A stretch of DNA of 10,220 nucleotides from Oceanospirillaceae bacterium UBA1126. Lineage in GTDB: Bacteria > Pseudomonadota > Gammaproteobacteria > Pseudomonadales > Balneatricaceae. Positions within the stretch are counted from its first letter, which is position 1; every line of letters begins with the position of its first letter. The position numbers and the translations under genes are program-made. The notes beneath the pieces are model-generated. The model ran no database searches. It was not told the origin of the DNA and saw only the letters and a list, made by a program, of their open reading frames with translations. The stretch lies in contig DCAT01000023.1 in the NCBI GenBank assembly GCA_002312935.1, positions 566 through 10,785 on the forward strand. Reading direction: 5' to 3'. This document shows positions 1 through 6,390 of the stretch, piece by piece.

Positions 1-912
1 GATAATAGGCCCATGAAGTTTGAAGAGTGGGAAGACATTGCGCCACAAAAGATTTTTGTTTCAGCTACACCTAGTGTGTATGAAAATGAACATGCCGACT
101 GCATAGTAGAGCAGGTGGTCAGACCTACAGGCTTAATCGATCCGCCTATTGAGATACGTCCAGCCACATCTCAAGTAGATGATTTGATGTCTGAAATCAA
201 TATTCGCGCTGCTAAAGATGAGCGTGTGTTAGCCATTGTGTTAACTAAGCGCATGGCTGAAGACTTAACAGATTATTTGCATGAGCACGGTATTAGAGTG
301 CGCTATTTACACTCAGACATCGATACTGTGGAACGGGTAGAAATAGTGCGAGACCTTCGCCTTGGTGAGTTTGACGTATTGGTAGGCATAAACCTATTAC
401 GAGAGGGCTTAGATATGCCTGAAGTATCTTTGGTGGCTATTCTAGATGCAGACAAAGAAGGCTTTTTGCGTTCAGAGCGTTCGCTTATTCAAACCATAGG
501 CCGAGCTGCACGAAACTTAAATGGTAGGGCTATTTTGTATGCTGAAAAGATTACTGGCTCCATGCAACGCGCTATGGACGAGACGGATCGTAGGCGTGAT
601 TTGCAGATAGAACACAACAAAATAAATAACATCACACCTAAAGGTGTGGTTAAGTCTGTGCAAGACATCATGGAGGGTGCTTACACGCCAGGCTCTGGTA
701 AAAACAAAGGTAGTAAGTCTGGTAAGAAGGCAGATCAAGATAATTTAGATTACACCACCGATAGTGAGCTACTCAATAGCAAGCAGCTGGCTAAGCTTAT
801 AGGCAAAACTGAAGATGCTATGTATGAAGCGTCGAAAAACTTAAAGTTTGAGCAAGCAGGTCGCTACCGTGATCAGTTGCATCACCTTAAAATCCAGATG
901 ATGAGCCGTTAA
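1..912 (+). CDS. uvrB: UvrABC system protein B, C-terminal part (5' end outside window)
   Basis: UvrB is the damage-verifying helicase-like subunit of nucleotide excision repair; it is loaded by UvrA and recruits UvrC. The reading frame is open from base 1 (DNRPMKFEEWE, the usual UvrB stretch before motif IV), so the ATG at 13 is internal and not the start. About 303 residues are present, slightly less than half of the family's usual length of roughly 670. Numbering from the M at base 13, the visible parts are the SATPS segment (17-21), the second helicase domain with GINLLREGLDMPEVS (125-139) and the arginine-finger motif QTIGRAARN (160-168), a Gly/Lys-rich linker (about 226-241), and the C-terminal UVR domain (about 256-295) that contacts UvrC. 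It ends at TAA 910-912. It is a neighbour of the sugar locus, not part of it. Identification is very secure. Confidence 0.97.
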   Translation, partial: DNRPMKFEEWEDIAPQKIFVSATPSVYENEHADCIVEQVVRPTGLIDPPIEIRPATSQVDDLMSEINIRAAKDERVLAIVLTKRMAEDLTDYLHEHGIRVRYLHSDIDTVERVEIVRDLRLGEFDVLVGINLLREGLDMPEVSLVAILDADKEGFLRSERSLIQTIGRAARNLNGRAILYAEKITGSMQRAMDETDRRRDLQIEHNKINNITPKGVVKSVQDIMEGAYTPGSGKNKGSKSGKKADQDNLDYTTDSELLNSKQLAKLIGKTEDAMYEASKNLKFEQAGRYRDQLHHLKIQMMSR

Positions 913-919
913 GTGCCCG

Positions 920-1705
920 TTAACTGCCGCTAGTGGGGTGCAAATAAAGCTCAGCTTCGGCGCTTACCGCTTTAGTGGTGGCGTCGAGAACGTCCCTATA
1001 TTGCGTTAAATCTTCTAAAGTGTGCCTAGAGGTAGACGTAGCGATTGAGATGGCGCCCATCACTTGGCCTGATGACGTTAAAATAGGTGCGGCGATGCTA
1101 ATGATGCCGTTTTCGTGTTCTTCTTTGTCATAAGCCACCCCTTCACGTTTAATAGTGATTAACTCGTCCAGTAAAGCTTCTTTGTTTGTGATTGTGGTGT
1201 TGGTAAACTTTATATATGTTTGCCTTTGCAGCGCATAGTCTTGTCGTTCTGGTTGCATATAAGCCAGCATCACCTTGCCCACTCCAGTGCAGTGGGCTGG
1301 CGCAATGCGCCCAACTTGGGCTAGTGTTTCAAAGCGCTGTGACGTATGGCGCTTGTCTATAAAGAGCACTTGTCCATTTTCAATTTGGGCCAAATGCACA
1401 GTTTCACCTACTTCACTAGCCAATTGGTTCAAATAAGGCGATGCGATAGGCCCTAAGGAAGCTTGTTTCCAAGCATGATGCGCAAGGCGAACTAAACGCA
1501 TACCAAGGGAATACTTCTGGCTTTCTGCATCATAGCTGAGCATTGCCTGGCTGGTCATAGTTTGCAGCAAACGGTAGGTGGTCGCTTTTGGAAAAGGGCT
1601 CAAAGCTAAAATATTATTGAAACGCAAAGACTGCTCGGCATCTGCAATAATATCCAGCATAAGTAGGGCCTTGCCTACGGTTCCATCTTTTAGCGCGTGG
1701 TTCAT
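920..1705 (-). CDS. IclR-family transcriptional regulator
   Basis: The gene encodes a 261-residue protein, the usual IclR-family length. The N-terminal winged helix-turn-helix covers about residues 10-70, with the recognition region around FPKATTYRLLQTM (38-50). The effector domain follows (about 85-250), with the family-typical stretches GRIAPAHCTGVGKVMLAYM (132-150) and GVAYDKEEHENGIISIAAPI (189-208). IclR proteins are dimeric regulators that bind small carboxylates or sugar acids. Here a natural ligand would be galactonate or 2-keto-3-deoxy-galactonate, which is inference from the neighbouring genes. The start ATG (1705-1703) has only a weak purine stretch (AAGAAAA) upstream, but no better start is visible. 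It converges with uvrB across 7 bases with no terminator in the gap. A 23-bp element 49-71 bases upstream of its start recurs before the binding-protein gene, suggesting autoregulation and control of the transport/catabolic operon. Confidence 0.93.
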   Translation of the reverse strand: MNHALKDGTVGKALLMLDIIADAEQSLRFNNILALSPFPKATTYRLLQTMTSQAMLSYDAESQKYSLGMRLVRLAHHAWKQASLGPIASPYLNQLASEVGETVHLAQIENGQVLFIDKRHTSQRFETLAQVGRIAPAHCTGVGKVMLAYMQPERQDYALQRQTYIKFTNTTITNKEALLDELITIKREGVAYDKEEHENGIISIAAPILTSSGQVMGAISIATSTSRHTLEDLTQYRDVLDATTKAVSAEAELYLHPTSGS

Positions 1706-1753
1706 TGTGGTGTTAATTTTCTTGTGTGGGTCATAGTAAGCGCCAACATAAAT

Positions 1754-1776
1754 ACAAATTCCATATAGTGAGACTT
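1754..1776. promoter_or_regulatory. Candidate IclR operator upstream of iclR (copy 1 of a repeated element)
   Basis: Read on the + strand it is ACA, A, ATTCCAT, four variable bases, TG, two variable bases, ACTT. The element at 3261-3283 has the same layout and is identical at 16 of 23 positions. The dyad is imperfect here: TTCCA is matched by TGAGA instead of TGGAA. It lies 49-71 bases upstream of the iclR start, and on the iclR strand it contains a TATATGG stretch that could be part of a -10 region. TTCCA-N5-TGGAA is the kind of dyad IclR-family proteins bind. The link to this IclR protein is inference from position and repetition. Confidence 0.5.
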
Positions 1777-1826
1777 CGTAGGCTAGCAGTTTGTTTTTAA
1801 GCTGGCAATTGTTTTACGCTGCTTCG

Positions 1827-1846
1827 GTAACGCTCATAAGCGTTAC
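1827..1846. repeat. Perfect 8-bp inverted repeat in the iclR/ATPase spacer
   Basis: The arms GTAACGCT and AGCGTTAC are perfectly complementary around the 4-base centre CATA. The repeat lies about 122 bases upstream of the iclR start and about 130 bases beyond the end of the ATPase gene, both on the - strand. Neither side carries a T tract, so it does not look like an intrinsic terminator. It could be a regulator site or an RNA hairpin at the 3' end of the ATPase transcript. The spacer 1706-1976 shows no convincing coding frame. Confidence 0.4.
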
Positions 1847-1916
1847 ACCACAGCCATTTACGCCGCCTGCAGTATTAAACATAGCTACTGTAGTGTTGTT
1901 AGTTAATTAATGGGTC

Positions 1917-1933
1917 TCAAGAGTACGTCTTGA
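1917..1933. repeat. Short inverted repeat downstream of the ATPase gene
   Basis: TCAAGA and TCTTGA flank a 5-base centre (GTACG), 44-60 bases past the ATPase stop codon. There is no T run on either side, so a termination role is doubtful. At this size it may be chance. Confidence 0.2.
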
Positions 1934-1976
1934 TGACCACTATAAAGATGCCTTTGTGTTGACTAAGGCTGAAATG

Positions 1977-3038
1977 TTAACGAATACGTAACTCTGTTTG
2001 AGTGTCAAATAGCATCACTTCGTCTATGTCTAACGCTAGATTAATGGTTTCCACGCCACGTTCTAGAACACTACCGCGCTGCTCTATAATAAGCTTTTCA
2101 CCAGTGCTTGTTTGCAAGTGCACGTAGGATACGCCGCCCAAATGTTCAATAATATCGACCTTAAACGGATTTGAATGCTCACTTTCTACAAAATGCTGAG
2201 GGCGAATACCAACCAACAGTTTTGTACCGTCTGCAGGAAGGGTTGCCCGAGATGGCACTGCTATATTATTTAACCCAGGCACCTTTATTTTGCCTTCTTC
2301 TACAACAGCGCCTAAAAAGTTCATGCCTGGGGAGCCGATGAAGCCTGCAACAAATTTGTTAACTGGGTTGTTGTATAGTTCTAGTGGAGAGCCTACTTGT
2401 TCAATTTTTCCAGCCCTTAGCACTACGATCTTATCAGCCATGGTCATGGCTTCTACTTGATCGTGGGTGACATAAATCATGGTTGCGCCTAGCTCTTTGT
2501 GAAGATGAGCAAGTTCAACACGCATTTCTACTCTTAATTCGGCGTCTAAGTTAGACAGTGGCTCATCAAACAAAAACACTTCTGGGCCACGCACAATGGC
2601 GCGACCAATGGCAACGCGCTGGCGCTGACCACCTGACAACGCACGTGGCTTGCGGTCAAGGTAAGGGTTTAGTTGTAATATGTTAGAAGCGTGATCTACT
2701 TTTTTGATGATTTCAAGCTTAGGCACCTTATTCATTTTAAGCCCAAAGCTCATGTTTTCTCTTACGGTCATGTGCGGGTACAGCGCATAGGTCTGAAACA
2801 CCATAGCCACACCGCGCTCTGAGGGGTCTGTTGTCGTAACATCACGCTCACCAATACTAATGTTGCCTGAAGTAATGTCTTCTAACCCAGCAATCATGCG
2901 AAGAAGAGTGGACTTTCCGCACCCAGAGGGGCCCACAAAAACACAAAAATCACCCGCTTCAATATGTAAGTCCACCCCATGGATAACACGGATGTCATCG
3001 TAGTTTTTGGTGGCATTGATTAGAGAAACGCTAGACAT
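1977..3038 (-). CDS. Sugar ABC importer ATP-binding protein (MalK/UgpC/MsmK type)
   Basis: This 353-residue cytoplasmic ATPase drives sugar import with the binding protein and permeases encoded on the opposite strand. Motifs: Walker A GPSGCGKST (36-44), Q-loop Q82 in VFQTYALYPHM, signature LSGGQ (134-138), Walker B VFLFDEP (154-160), D-loop SNLD (162-165) and switch His192. A C-terminal TOBE-like regulatory region (about 275-350, GIRPQHF) is typical of the MalK class. The frame extends 16 codons further upstream to 3086, but the start at 3038 is preferred: the protein begins with the family-typical MSSVSLINATKNYD, and AAAAGGG lies 8 bases before it. The gene is divergent from the rest of its transporter, so stoichiometry and control may differ; ATPases of this class sometimes serve several importers. 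A TATAAT box and a 21-bp palindrome lie upstream. The substrate cannot be read from the ATPase. Confidence 0.94.
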   Translation of the reverse strand: MSSVSLINATKNYDDIRVIHGVDLHIEAGDFCVFVGPSGCGKSTLLRMIAGLEDITSGNISIGERDVTTTDPSERGVAMVFQTYALYPHMTVRENMSFGLKMNKVPKLEIIKKVDHASNILQLNPYLDRKPRALSGGQRQRVAIGRAIVRGPEVFLFDEPLSNLDAELRVEMRVELAHLHKELGATMIYVTHDQVEAMTMADKIVVLRAGKIEQVGSPLELYNNPVNKFVAGFIGSPGMNFLGAVVEEGKIKVPGLNNIAVPSRATLPADGTKLLVGIRPQHFVESEHSNPFKVDIIEHLGGVSYVHLQTSTGEKLIIEQRGSVLERGVETINLALDIDEVMLFDTQTELRIR

Positions 3039-3046
3039 GGTTATAA

Positions 3047-3053
3047 CCCTTTT
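3047..3053 (-). promoter_or_regulatory. Ribosome binding site that fixes the ATPase start
   Basis: On the - strand this reads AAAAGGG, 8 bases ahead of the ATG at 3038. It favours that codon over the in-frame ATG at 3086. Confidence 0.7.
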
Positions 3054-3126
3054 GTGTTTACTTCGTAGAAGATGTGGCGATGTCACTTTATCTCTATCTA
3101 ATGTAGTCTCTAATGCAGCCTACAGC

Positions 3127-3147
3127 TCAGATAACCATGTTATCTGA
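3127..3147. promoter_or_regulatory. Perfect 21-bp palindrome, candidate operator for the ATPase promoter
   Basis: The 9-base arms TCAGATAAC and GTTATCTGA are perfectly complementary around the centre CAT. The site lies 89-109 bases upstream of the ATPase start and directly downstream of a TATAAT box read on the - strand (3159-3154), so it would cover the transcription start. Neither strand carries a proper T tract after it, which argues for a protein-binding site over a terminator. Its sequence differs from the TTCCA/TGGAA element nearby, so a second regulator is likely. Which family binds it cannot be told from the sequence. Confidence 0.6.
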
Positions 3148-3153
3148 CTCTTT

Positions 3154-3159
3154 ATTATA
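3154..3159 (-). promoter_or_regulatory. Probable -10 box of the ATPase gene
   Basis: The - strand reads TATAAT, a full consensus match. No good -35 box is found 16-19 bases upstream, so the promoter may need an activator or be weak. The predicted start near 3147 would give a leader of about 110 bases and would place the 21-bp palindrome across the start site. Confidence 0.4.
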
Positions 3160-3211
3160 TTAATACGGATCTAGAATAGTGATTTTAGAGCTGTATAAAA
3201 CGAGAAAGTGT

Positions 3212-3241
3212 TTGACAAAACCACCTTCTCATATTTATTAT
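3212..3241 (+). promoter_or_regulatory. Probable sigma-70 promoter of the rightward sugar operon
   Basis: A -35 box TTGACA (3212-3217, 6/6) and a -10 box TATTAT (3236-3241, 5/6) are separated by 18 bases. Transcription would begin near 3248, about 55 bases before the binding-protein start. A half site ATTCCAT (3240-3246) overlaps the -10 box, and the full dyad at 3266-3280 lies just downstream of the start, as expected for repression. Confidence 0.55.
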
Positions 3242-3260
3242 TCCATTGCAATAATTGAAA

Positions 3261-3283
3261 ACAGATTCCATTATCTGGAACTT
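3261..3283. promoter_or_regulatory. Candidate IclR operator before the binding-protein gene (copy 2)
   Basis: The core is a perfect inverted repeat, TTCCA (3266-3270) and TGGAA (3276-3280) with 5 bases between. The wider 23-bp context (ACA, G, ATTCCAT, N4, TG, N2, ACTT) repeats the element at 1754-1776 upstream of iclR. It lies about 13-36 bases past the predicted transcription start and 20 bases before the ATG, so a bound repressor could block initiation or early elongation. Assignment to the IclR protein is inferred from the shared copy at iclR. Confidence 0.55.
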
Positions 3284-3303
3284 AATAACAACGGAGAACC
3301 ACA

Positions 3304-4542
3304 ATGTTGCATAATAAAAAAACTTTAGCTGCTCTTTTTGCTGCGGCTTCTATGATGTCTGTAAACGCATTTTCGGGCGAATTAGTAATCAATACTGATA
3401 CGTCTGATCCAGCTCCAAAAGCGGCTTTTGACACTTTAATCGCTGGCTTTGAAGCAGAAAATCCTGACGTGAATGTCACATGGAATTTATTCGATCATGA
3501 AGGTTACAAAACCTCCATCCGTAACTTCCTTACCGCAGACGCACCCGACTTGGCCAACTGGTATGCTGGCAACCGGATGTTGCCATACGTAAATGCTGGA
3601 TTATTTGAGCCAGTAGATGATGTATGGGCAGCTAACGGATTGAACGAATCCCTCTCTTCTGCAGCGGCTTCAATGACCATTGATGGTAAGAAGTGGGGCG
3701 TACCTTACACTTATTACAACTGGGGTGTTTATTACCGCACAGATATATTTGAGCAGAACAACATTACAGTGCCTACTGACTGGGCTAGCTTTATGGCCGC
3801 TGGTGAAACTCTTAACGCTGCTGGCATTACGCCTATTACCATTGGTACTAAGTACTTATGGACTGCGGCAGGCGTATTTGATTACCTGAACTTGCGTACC
3901 AACGGTTATGACTTCCATATGGCGTTGACTAAGGGTGAAGTGTCTTGGACTGATGACCGTGTAAAAGCCACTATGGCTAACTGGAAAGAATTAATAGATG
4001 CAGATTTCTTCCTTGAAAATCATGCAGCTTATTCTTGGCAGGAAGCCTTGGCGCCAATGATACAAGGCAAAGCTGCCATGTATGTTATGGGTAACTTTGC
4101 TGTAGAGCCATTGCGTGACGGTGGCTTAACTGATGACCAGTTAGGCTTCTTCCAGTTCCCTATGATTGACTCTAGCGTGCCTATGGCCGAAGAAGCACCT
4201 ACGGATACAATGCACATCCCTGCGAACGCAAAAAACAAGGTAGACGCGAAGCGTTTCTTGGCGTATCTGGCGCGTGCAGACGTTCAGTCTGAAATGAATG
4301 CGACTATGGGTCAGTTACCTATTAACAGTGGCTCTACTGTTTCTGATGACAAATTCCTACAGGCTGGCTACGAGATGCTGTCTAATACTGATGGTGGTAT
4401 TGCCCAGTTCTTCGACCGTGATGCACCTGCAGAAATGGCTTCAGCCGGTATGGAAGGCTTCCAAGAGTTTATGGTTAAGCCTGAACGCCTAGATACTATC
4501 CTTAAGCGTTTAGAAAAAGTACGTAATCGTGTTTATAAGTAA
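3304..4542 (+). CDS. Periplasmic sugar-binding protein of an ABC importer
   Basis: The gene encodes a 412-residue family 1 extracellular solute-binding protein (MalE-like). A Sec signal peptide is clear: KK at 5-6, a hydrophobic stretch (8-20) and a probable cut after VNA (20-22). No lipobox cysteine is present, so the mature protein should be free in the periplasm. The mature part shows the usual pattern for the family: a lobe-1 strand ELVINTDTSD (26-35), a helix ending in AGFEAENPDVNV, then DAPDLANWYAGNRM and the hinge-like GVPYTYYNWGVYYRTD. The aromatic residues in the latter segment are plausible sugar-stacking positions. The start is supported by GGAG 7 bases upstream. It is first in the operon with the two permeases, and a stem-loop after its stop would let it be made in excess over them. 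An alpha-galactoside ligand is inferred from the adjacent alpha-galactosidase; the sequence alone does not define it. Confidence 0.92.
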   Translation: MLHNKKTLAALFAAASMMSVNAFSGELVINTDTSDPAPKAAFDTLIAGFEAENPDVNVTWNLFDHEGYKTSIRNFLTADAPDLANWYAGNRMLPYVNAGLFEPVDDVWAANGLNESLSSAAASMTIDGKKWGVPYTYYNWGVYYRTDIFEQNNITVPTDWASFMAAGETLNAAGITPITIGTKYLWTAAGVFDYLNLRTNGYDFHMALTKGEVSWTDDRVKATMANWKELIDADFFLENHAAYSWQEALAPMIQGKAAMYVMGNFAVEPLRDGGLTDDQLGFFQFPMIDSSVPMAEEAPTDTMHIPANAKNKVDAKRFLAYLARADVQSEMNATMGQLPINSGSTVSDDKFLQAGYEMLSNTDGGIAQFFDRDAPAEMASAGMEGFQEFMVKPERLDTILKRLEKVRNRVYK

Positions 4543-4556
4543 ATAGATCACGTGCT

Positions 4557-4616
4557 GCCAGCTTCTGTTTACCCTAGTGTTACTAGTGTAATTTTTTAAA
4601 CAGGAGCTGGCTTTTT
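4557..4616 (+). terminator. Strong intercistronic stem-loop with T tract after the binding-protein gene
   Basis: GCCAGCTTCTGTTTA (4557-4571) pairs with TAAACAGGAGCTGGC (4597-4611) over 15 bp, with a single U-G wobble, and TTTTT follows directly (4612-4616). The 25-base loop contains a second small stem, CTAGT/ACTAG (4574-4578 with 4582-4586). It begins 15 bases after the binding-protein stop and ends 35 bases before the first permease. This layout fits a partial intrinsic terminator, or an mRNA-stabilising 3' hairpin, that raises binding protein relative to permeases. The permease genes have no obvious promoter of their own, so read-through is expected. Confidence 0.75.
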
Positions 4617-4651
4617 CTATTGCAGTTGAAGACTCTATTAAGGATAAGTCT

Positions 4652-5539
4652 ATGAGAGACTATTGGCGTATTAATCAGCAGCGTTTGGCGCCTGTGCTGT
4701 TTCTGATGCCAGGGCTACTGATGTTTGTAGTCTATGTCGTTATTCCAATCTTCCAGTCTGTCAATATAAGCTTTTATGCTTGGGATGGCTTGGGTGAGAA
4801 AGAATATGTGGGCATCGCAAACTATGTAGAGCTGATGGATGATGAAGCGTTTTATACTTCTATAAAGAACAATGTTATTTGGTTAGTGCTGTATATGCTG
4901 GCCATTCCTGCTGGCTTGTTCGTGGCTTTATTTCTTAATCAAAATGTTAGAGGGATTCGTATTTACAAATCTCTTTTCTTTTTTCCCTTTGTTATTTCGC
5001 AAGTAGTCGTAGGCCTAGTATTCTCTTGGTTTTATGACCCAAGCTATGGTTTATTTAACAAAGTATTAGGTTTTTTTGGTGCAGACCCGATGGCGATATT
5101 GGCCGATGAAGATTGGGTTACCTACGGTATTATTATTGCTGGATTATGGCCTCAAACGGCCTACTGTATGATTTTATATTTAACGGGCTTAAATGCTGTA
5201 GATAGCGAGCAAATTGAAGCCGCCCGTTTAGACAATGCCAAGGGATTAAAATTGTTGTGGTACATCATTTTACCACAATTACGCCCTGCCACTTTTATAG
5301 CCATGGTGGTGACCATCATCGGCGCATTACGTAGTTTTGATTTAGTATCTATTATGACCAACGGAGGCCCTTGGGGCTCTAGCCGCGTGTTGGCGTTTTA
5401 TATGTACGAGCAAGCGTTTTCTGAATATGGTTTTCGGATGGGCTATGGTGCTGCTATTGCTGTGGTGTTGTTAGCTATTATGATGATTTATATCGTTGGC
5501 TTTCTTTATAAAATGTACCGAGATGAGAGAGGCTACTAA
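4652..5539 (+). CDS. Sugar ABC importer permease, MalF/UgpA type
   Basis: The gene encodes a 295-residue inner-membrane permease subunit. Hydrophobic segments lie at about 14-34, 73-95, 107-127, 156-180, 213-230 and 265-287, the six-helix plan of this class. The EAA loop that docks on the ATPase spans about 186-208 (EAARLDNAKG, then YIILP). TNGGP (236-240), typical of MalF/UgpA-like subunits, follows. The start at 4652 is supported by AAGGA 7 bases upstream (4640-4644). It forms the transmembrane channel with the product of the next gene, whose start lies 2 bases after this stop. The sequence gives no direct sign of which sugar is carried. Confidence 0.93.
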   Translation: MRDYWRINQQRLAPVLFLMPGLLMFVVYVVIPIFQSVNISFYAWDGLGEKEYVGIANYVELMDDEAFYTSIKNNVIWLVLYMLAIPAGLFVALFLNQNVRGIRIYKSLFFFPFVISQVVVGLVFSWFYDPSYGLFNKVLGFFGADPMAILADEDWVTYGIIIAGLWPQTAYCMILYLTGLNAVDSEQIEAARLDNAKGLKLLWYIILPQLRPATFIAMVVTIIGALRSFDLVSIMTNGGPWGSSRVLAFYMYEQAFSEYGFRMGYGAAIAVVLLAIMMIYIVGFLYKMYRDERGY

Positions 5540-5541
5540 AT

Positions 5542-6390
5542 ATGTTTCCAAGACCTATTGAAAAAGCGACTCCTCCCGCCCGAGCGCTTTATAAAATTGC
5601 TTTACCGATTGCTTTAATCATCTGGCTGCTGCCTTTATTAGCGGTAGCATTAACTTCCTTGCGATCTCAAGCTGATATATTAAATGGTAACTATTGGGGC
5701 TGGCCTACGTCGTTTAACATGTTGGAAAACTACACGGCGATATTTGAAAATACTCCTATTGGGCAGTATATTTTTAATTCCTTTAGGGTCACCATCCCGA
5801 CAGTAATAGGCGCTGTGGCCTTATCCTGTATGACTGGCTTTGCCTTAGCTGTGTACAAATTTAAAGGCAATTTACTGTTGTTCTTTCTGTTTGTAGCAGG
5901 CAACTTTGTGCCATTTCAAATTCTTATGGTGCCGGTGCGAGATTTTACCGTTAACTTAGGTATTTATAACACTATTAGTGGCTTAGCTTTGTTTCATATC
6001 GCTTTTCAAACGGGTTTTTGCACGTTGTTTATGCGCAACTTTATCAAAGCTTTGCCATTTGAGTTAATAGAAGCGGCCCGTGTGGAAGGGGTGAGTGAAA
6101 TACGTATTTTTTGGTATGTGGTATTGCCGCTGATGAAGCCTGCTATCGCTGCGTTATCAGTACTCATTTTTACCTTTATTTGGAACGATTATTTTTGGGC
6201 TACGGTGCTTACTCAAGGAGCAGACACACAGCCTATAACAGCCGGCTTGAAGTCTCTTAATGGTCAATGGCTTTCCTCTTGGCATTTGATTTCTGCAGGC
6301 TCTATTTTGGCGGCTATGCCCCCTGTAATCATGTTCTTCCTAATGCAGCGACACTTTATTGCTGGCCTCACTTTGGGTGCAGTGAAATAA
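5542..6390 (+). CDS. Sugar ABC importer permease, MalG/UgpE type
   Basis: The gene encodes a 282-residue partner permease. Membrane segments lie at about 17-39, 83-105, 111-131, 143-165, 199-219 and 250-268. The EAA loop spans about 174-196 (EAARVEGVSE, then YVVLP), and the C terminus LMQRHFIAGLTLGAVK is the hallmark end of MalG/UgpE-like proteins. The ribosome site GAGAGG (5527-5532) lies inside the end of the preceding gene, so the two permeases are translated in close succession. The stop codon TAA (6388-6390) shares its last A with the ATG of the alpha-galactosidase gene, tying transporter and hydrolase into one transcript. Confidence 0.94.
   Translation: MFPRPIEKATPPARALYKIALPIALIIWLLPLLAVALTSLRSQADILNGNYWGWPTSFNMLENYTAIFENTPIGQYIFNSFRVTIPTVIGAVALSCMTGFALAVYKFKGNLLLFFLFVAGNFVPFQILMVPVRDFTVNLGIYNTISGLALFHIAFQTGFCTLFMRNFIKALPFELIEAARVEGVSEIRIFWYVVLPLMKPAIAALSVLIFTFIWNDYFWATVLTQGADTQPITAGLKSLNGQWLSSWHLISAGSILAAMPPVIMFFLMQRHFIAGLTLGAVK

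Noticed and set aside
1917..1933. Terminator for the ATPase gene at the TCAAGA/TCTTGA repeat
   Set aside because: The stem is only 6 bp, is not GC-rich, and has no T tract on the - strand; it is kept only as a low-confidence repeat.
3039..3086. 16-codon N-terminal extension of the ATPase
   Set aside because: MalK-type proteins begin close to the SVSLINATKNY strand, and a good ribosome site (AAAAGGG) directs the start to 3038.
3071..3088. Possible CRP site (TGTGG...TCACT) upstream of the ATPase gene
   Set aside because: The half sites are 5 bases apart instead of 6 and both are imperfect.
6267..6389. Upstream extension of the alpha-galactosidase frame by 41 codons
   Set aside because: It lies wholly inside the permease gene, has no resemblance to the GH36 N terminus, and the TAATG overlap at 6390 gives a natural start.
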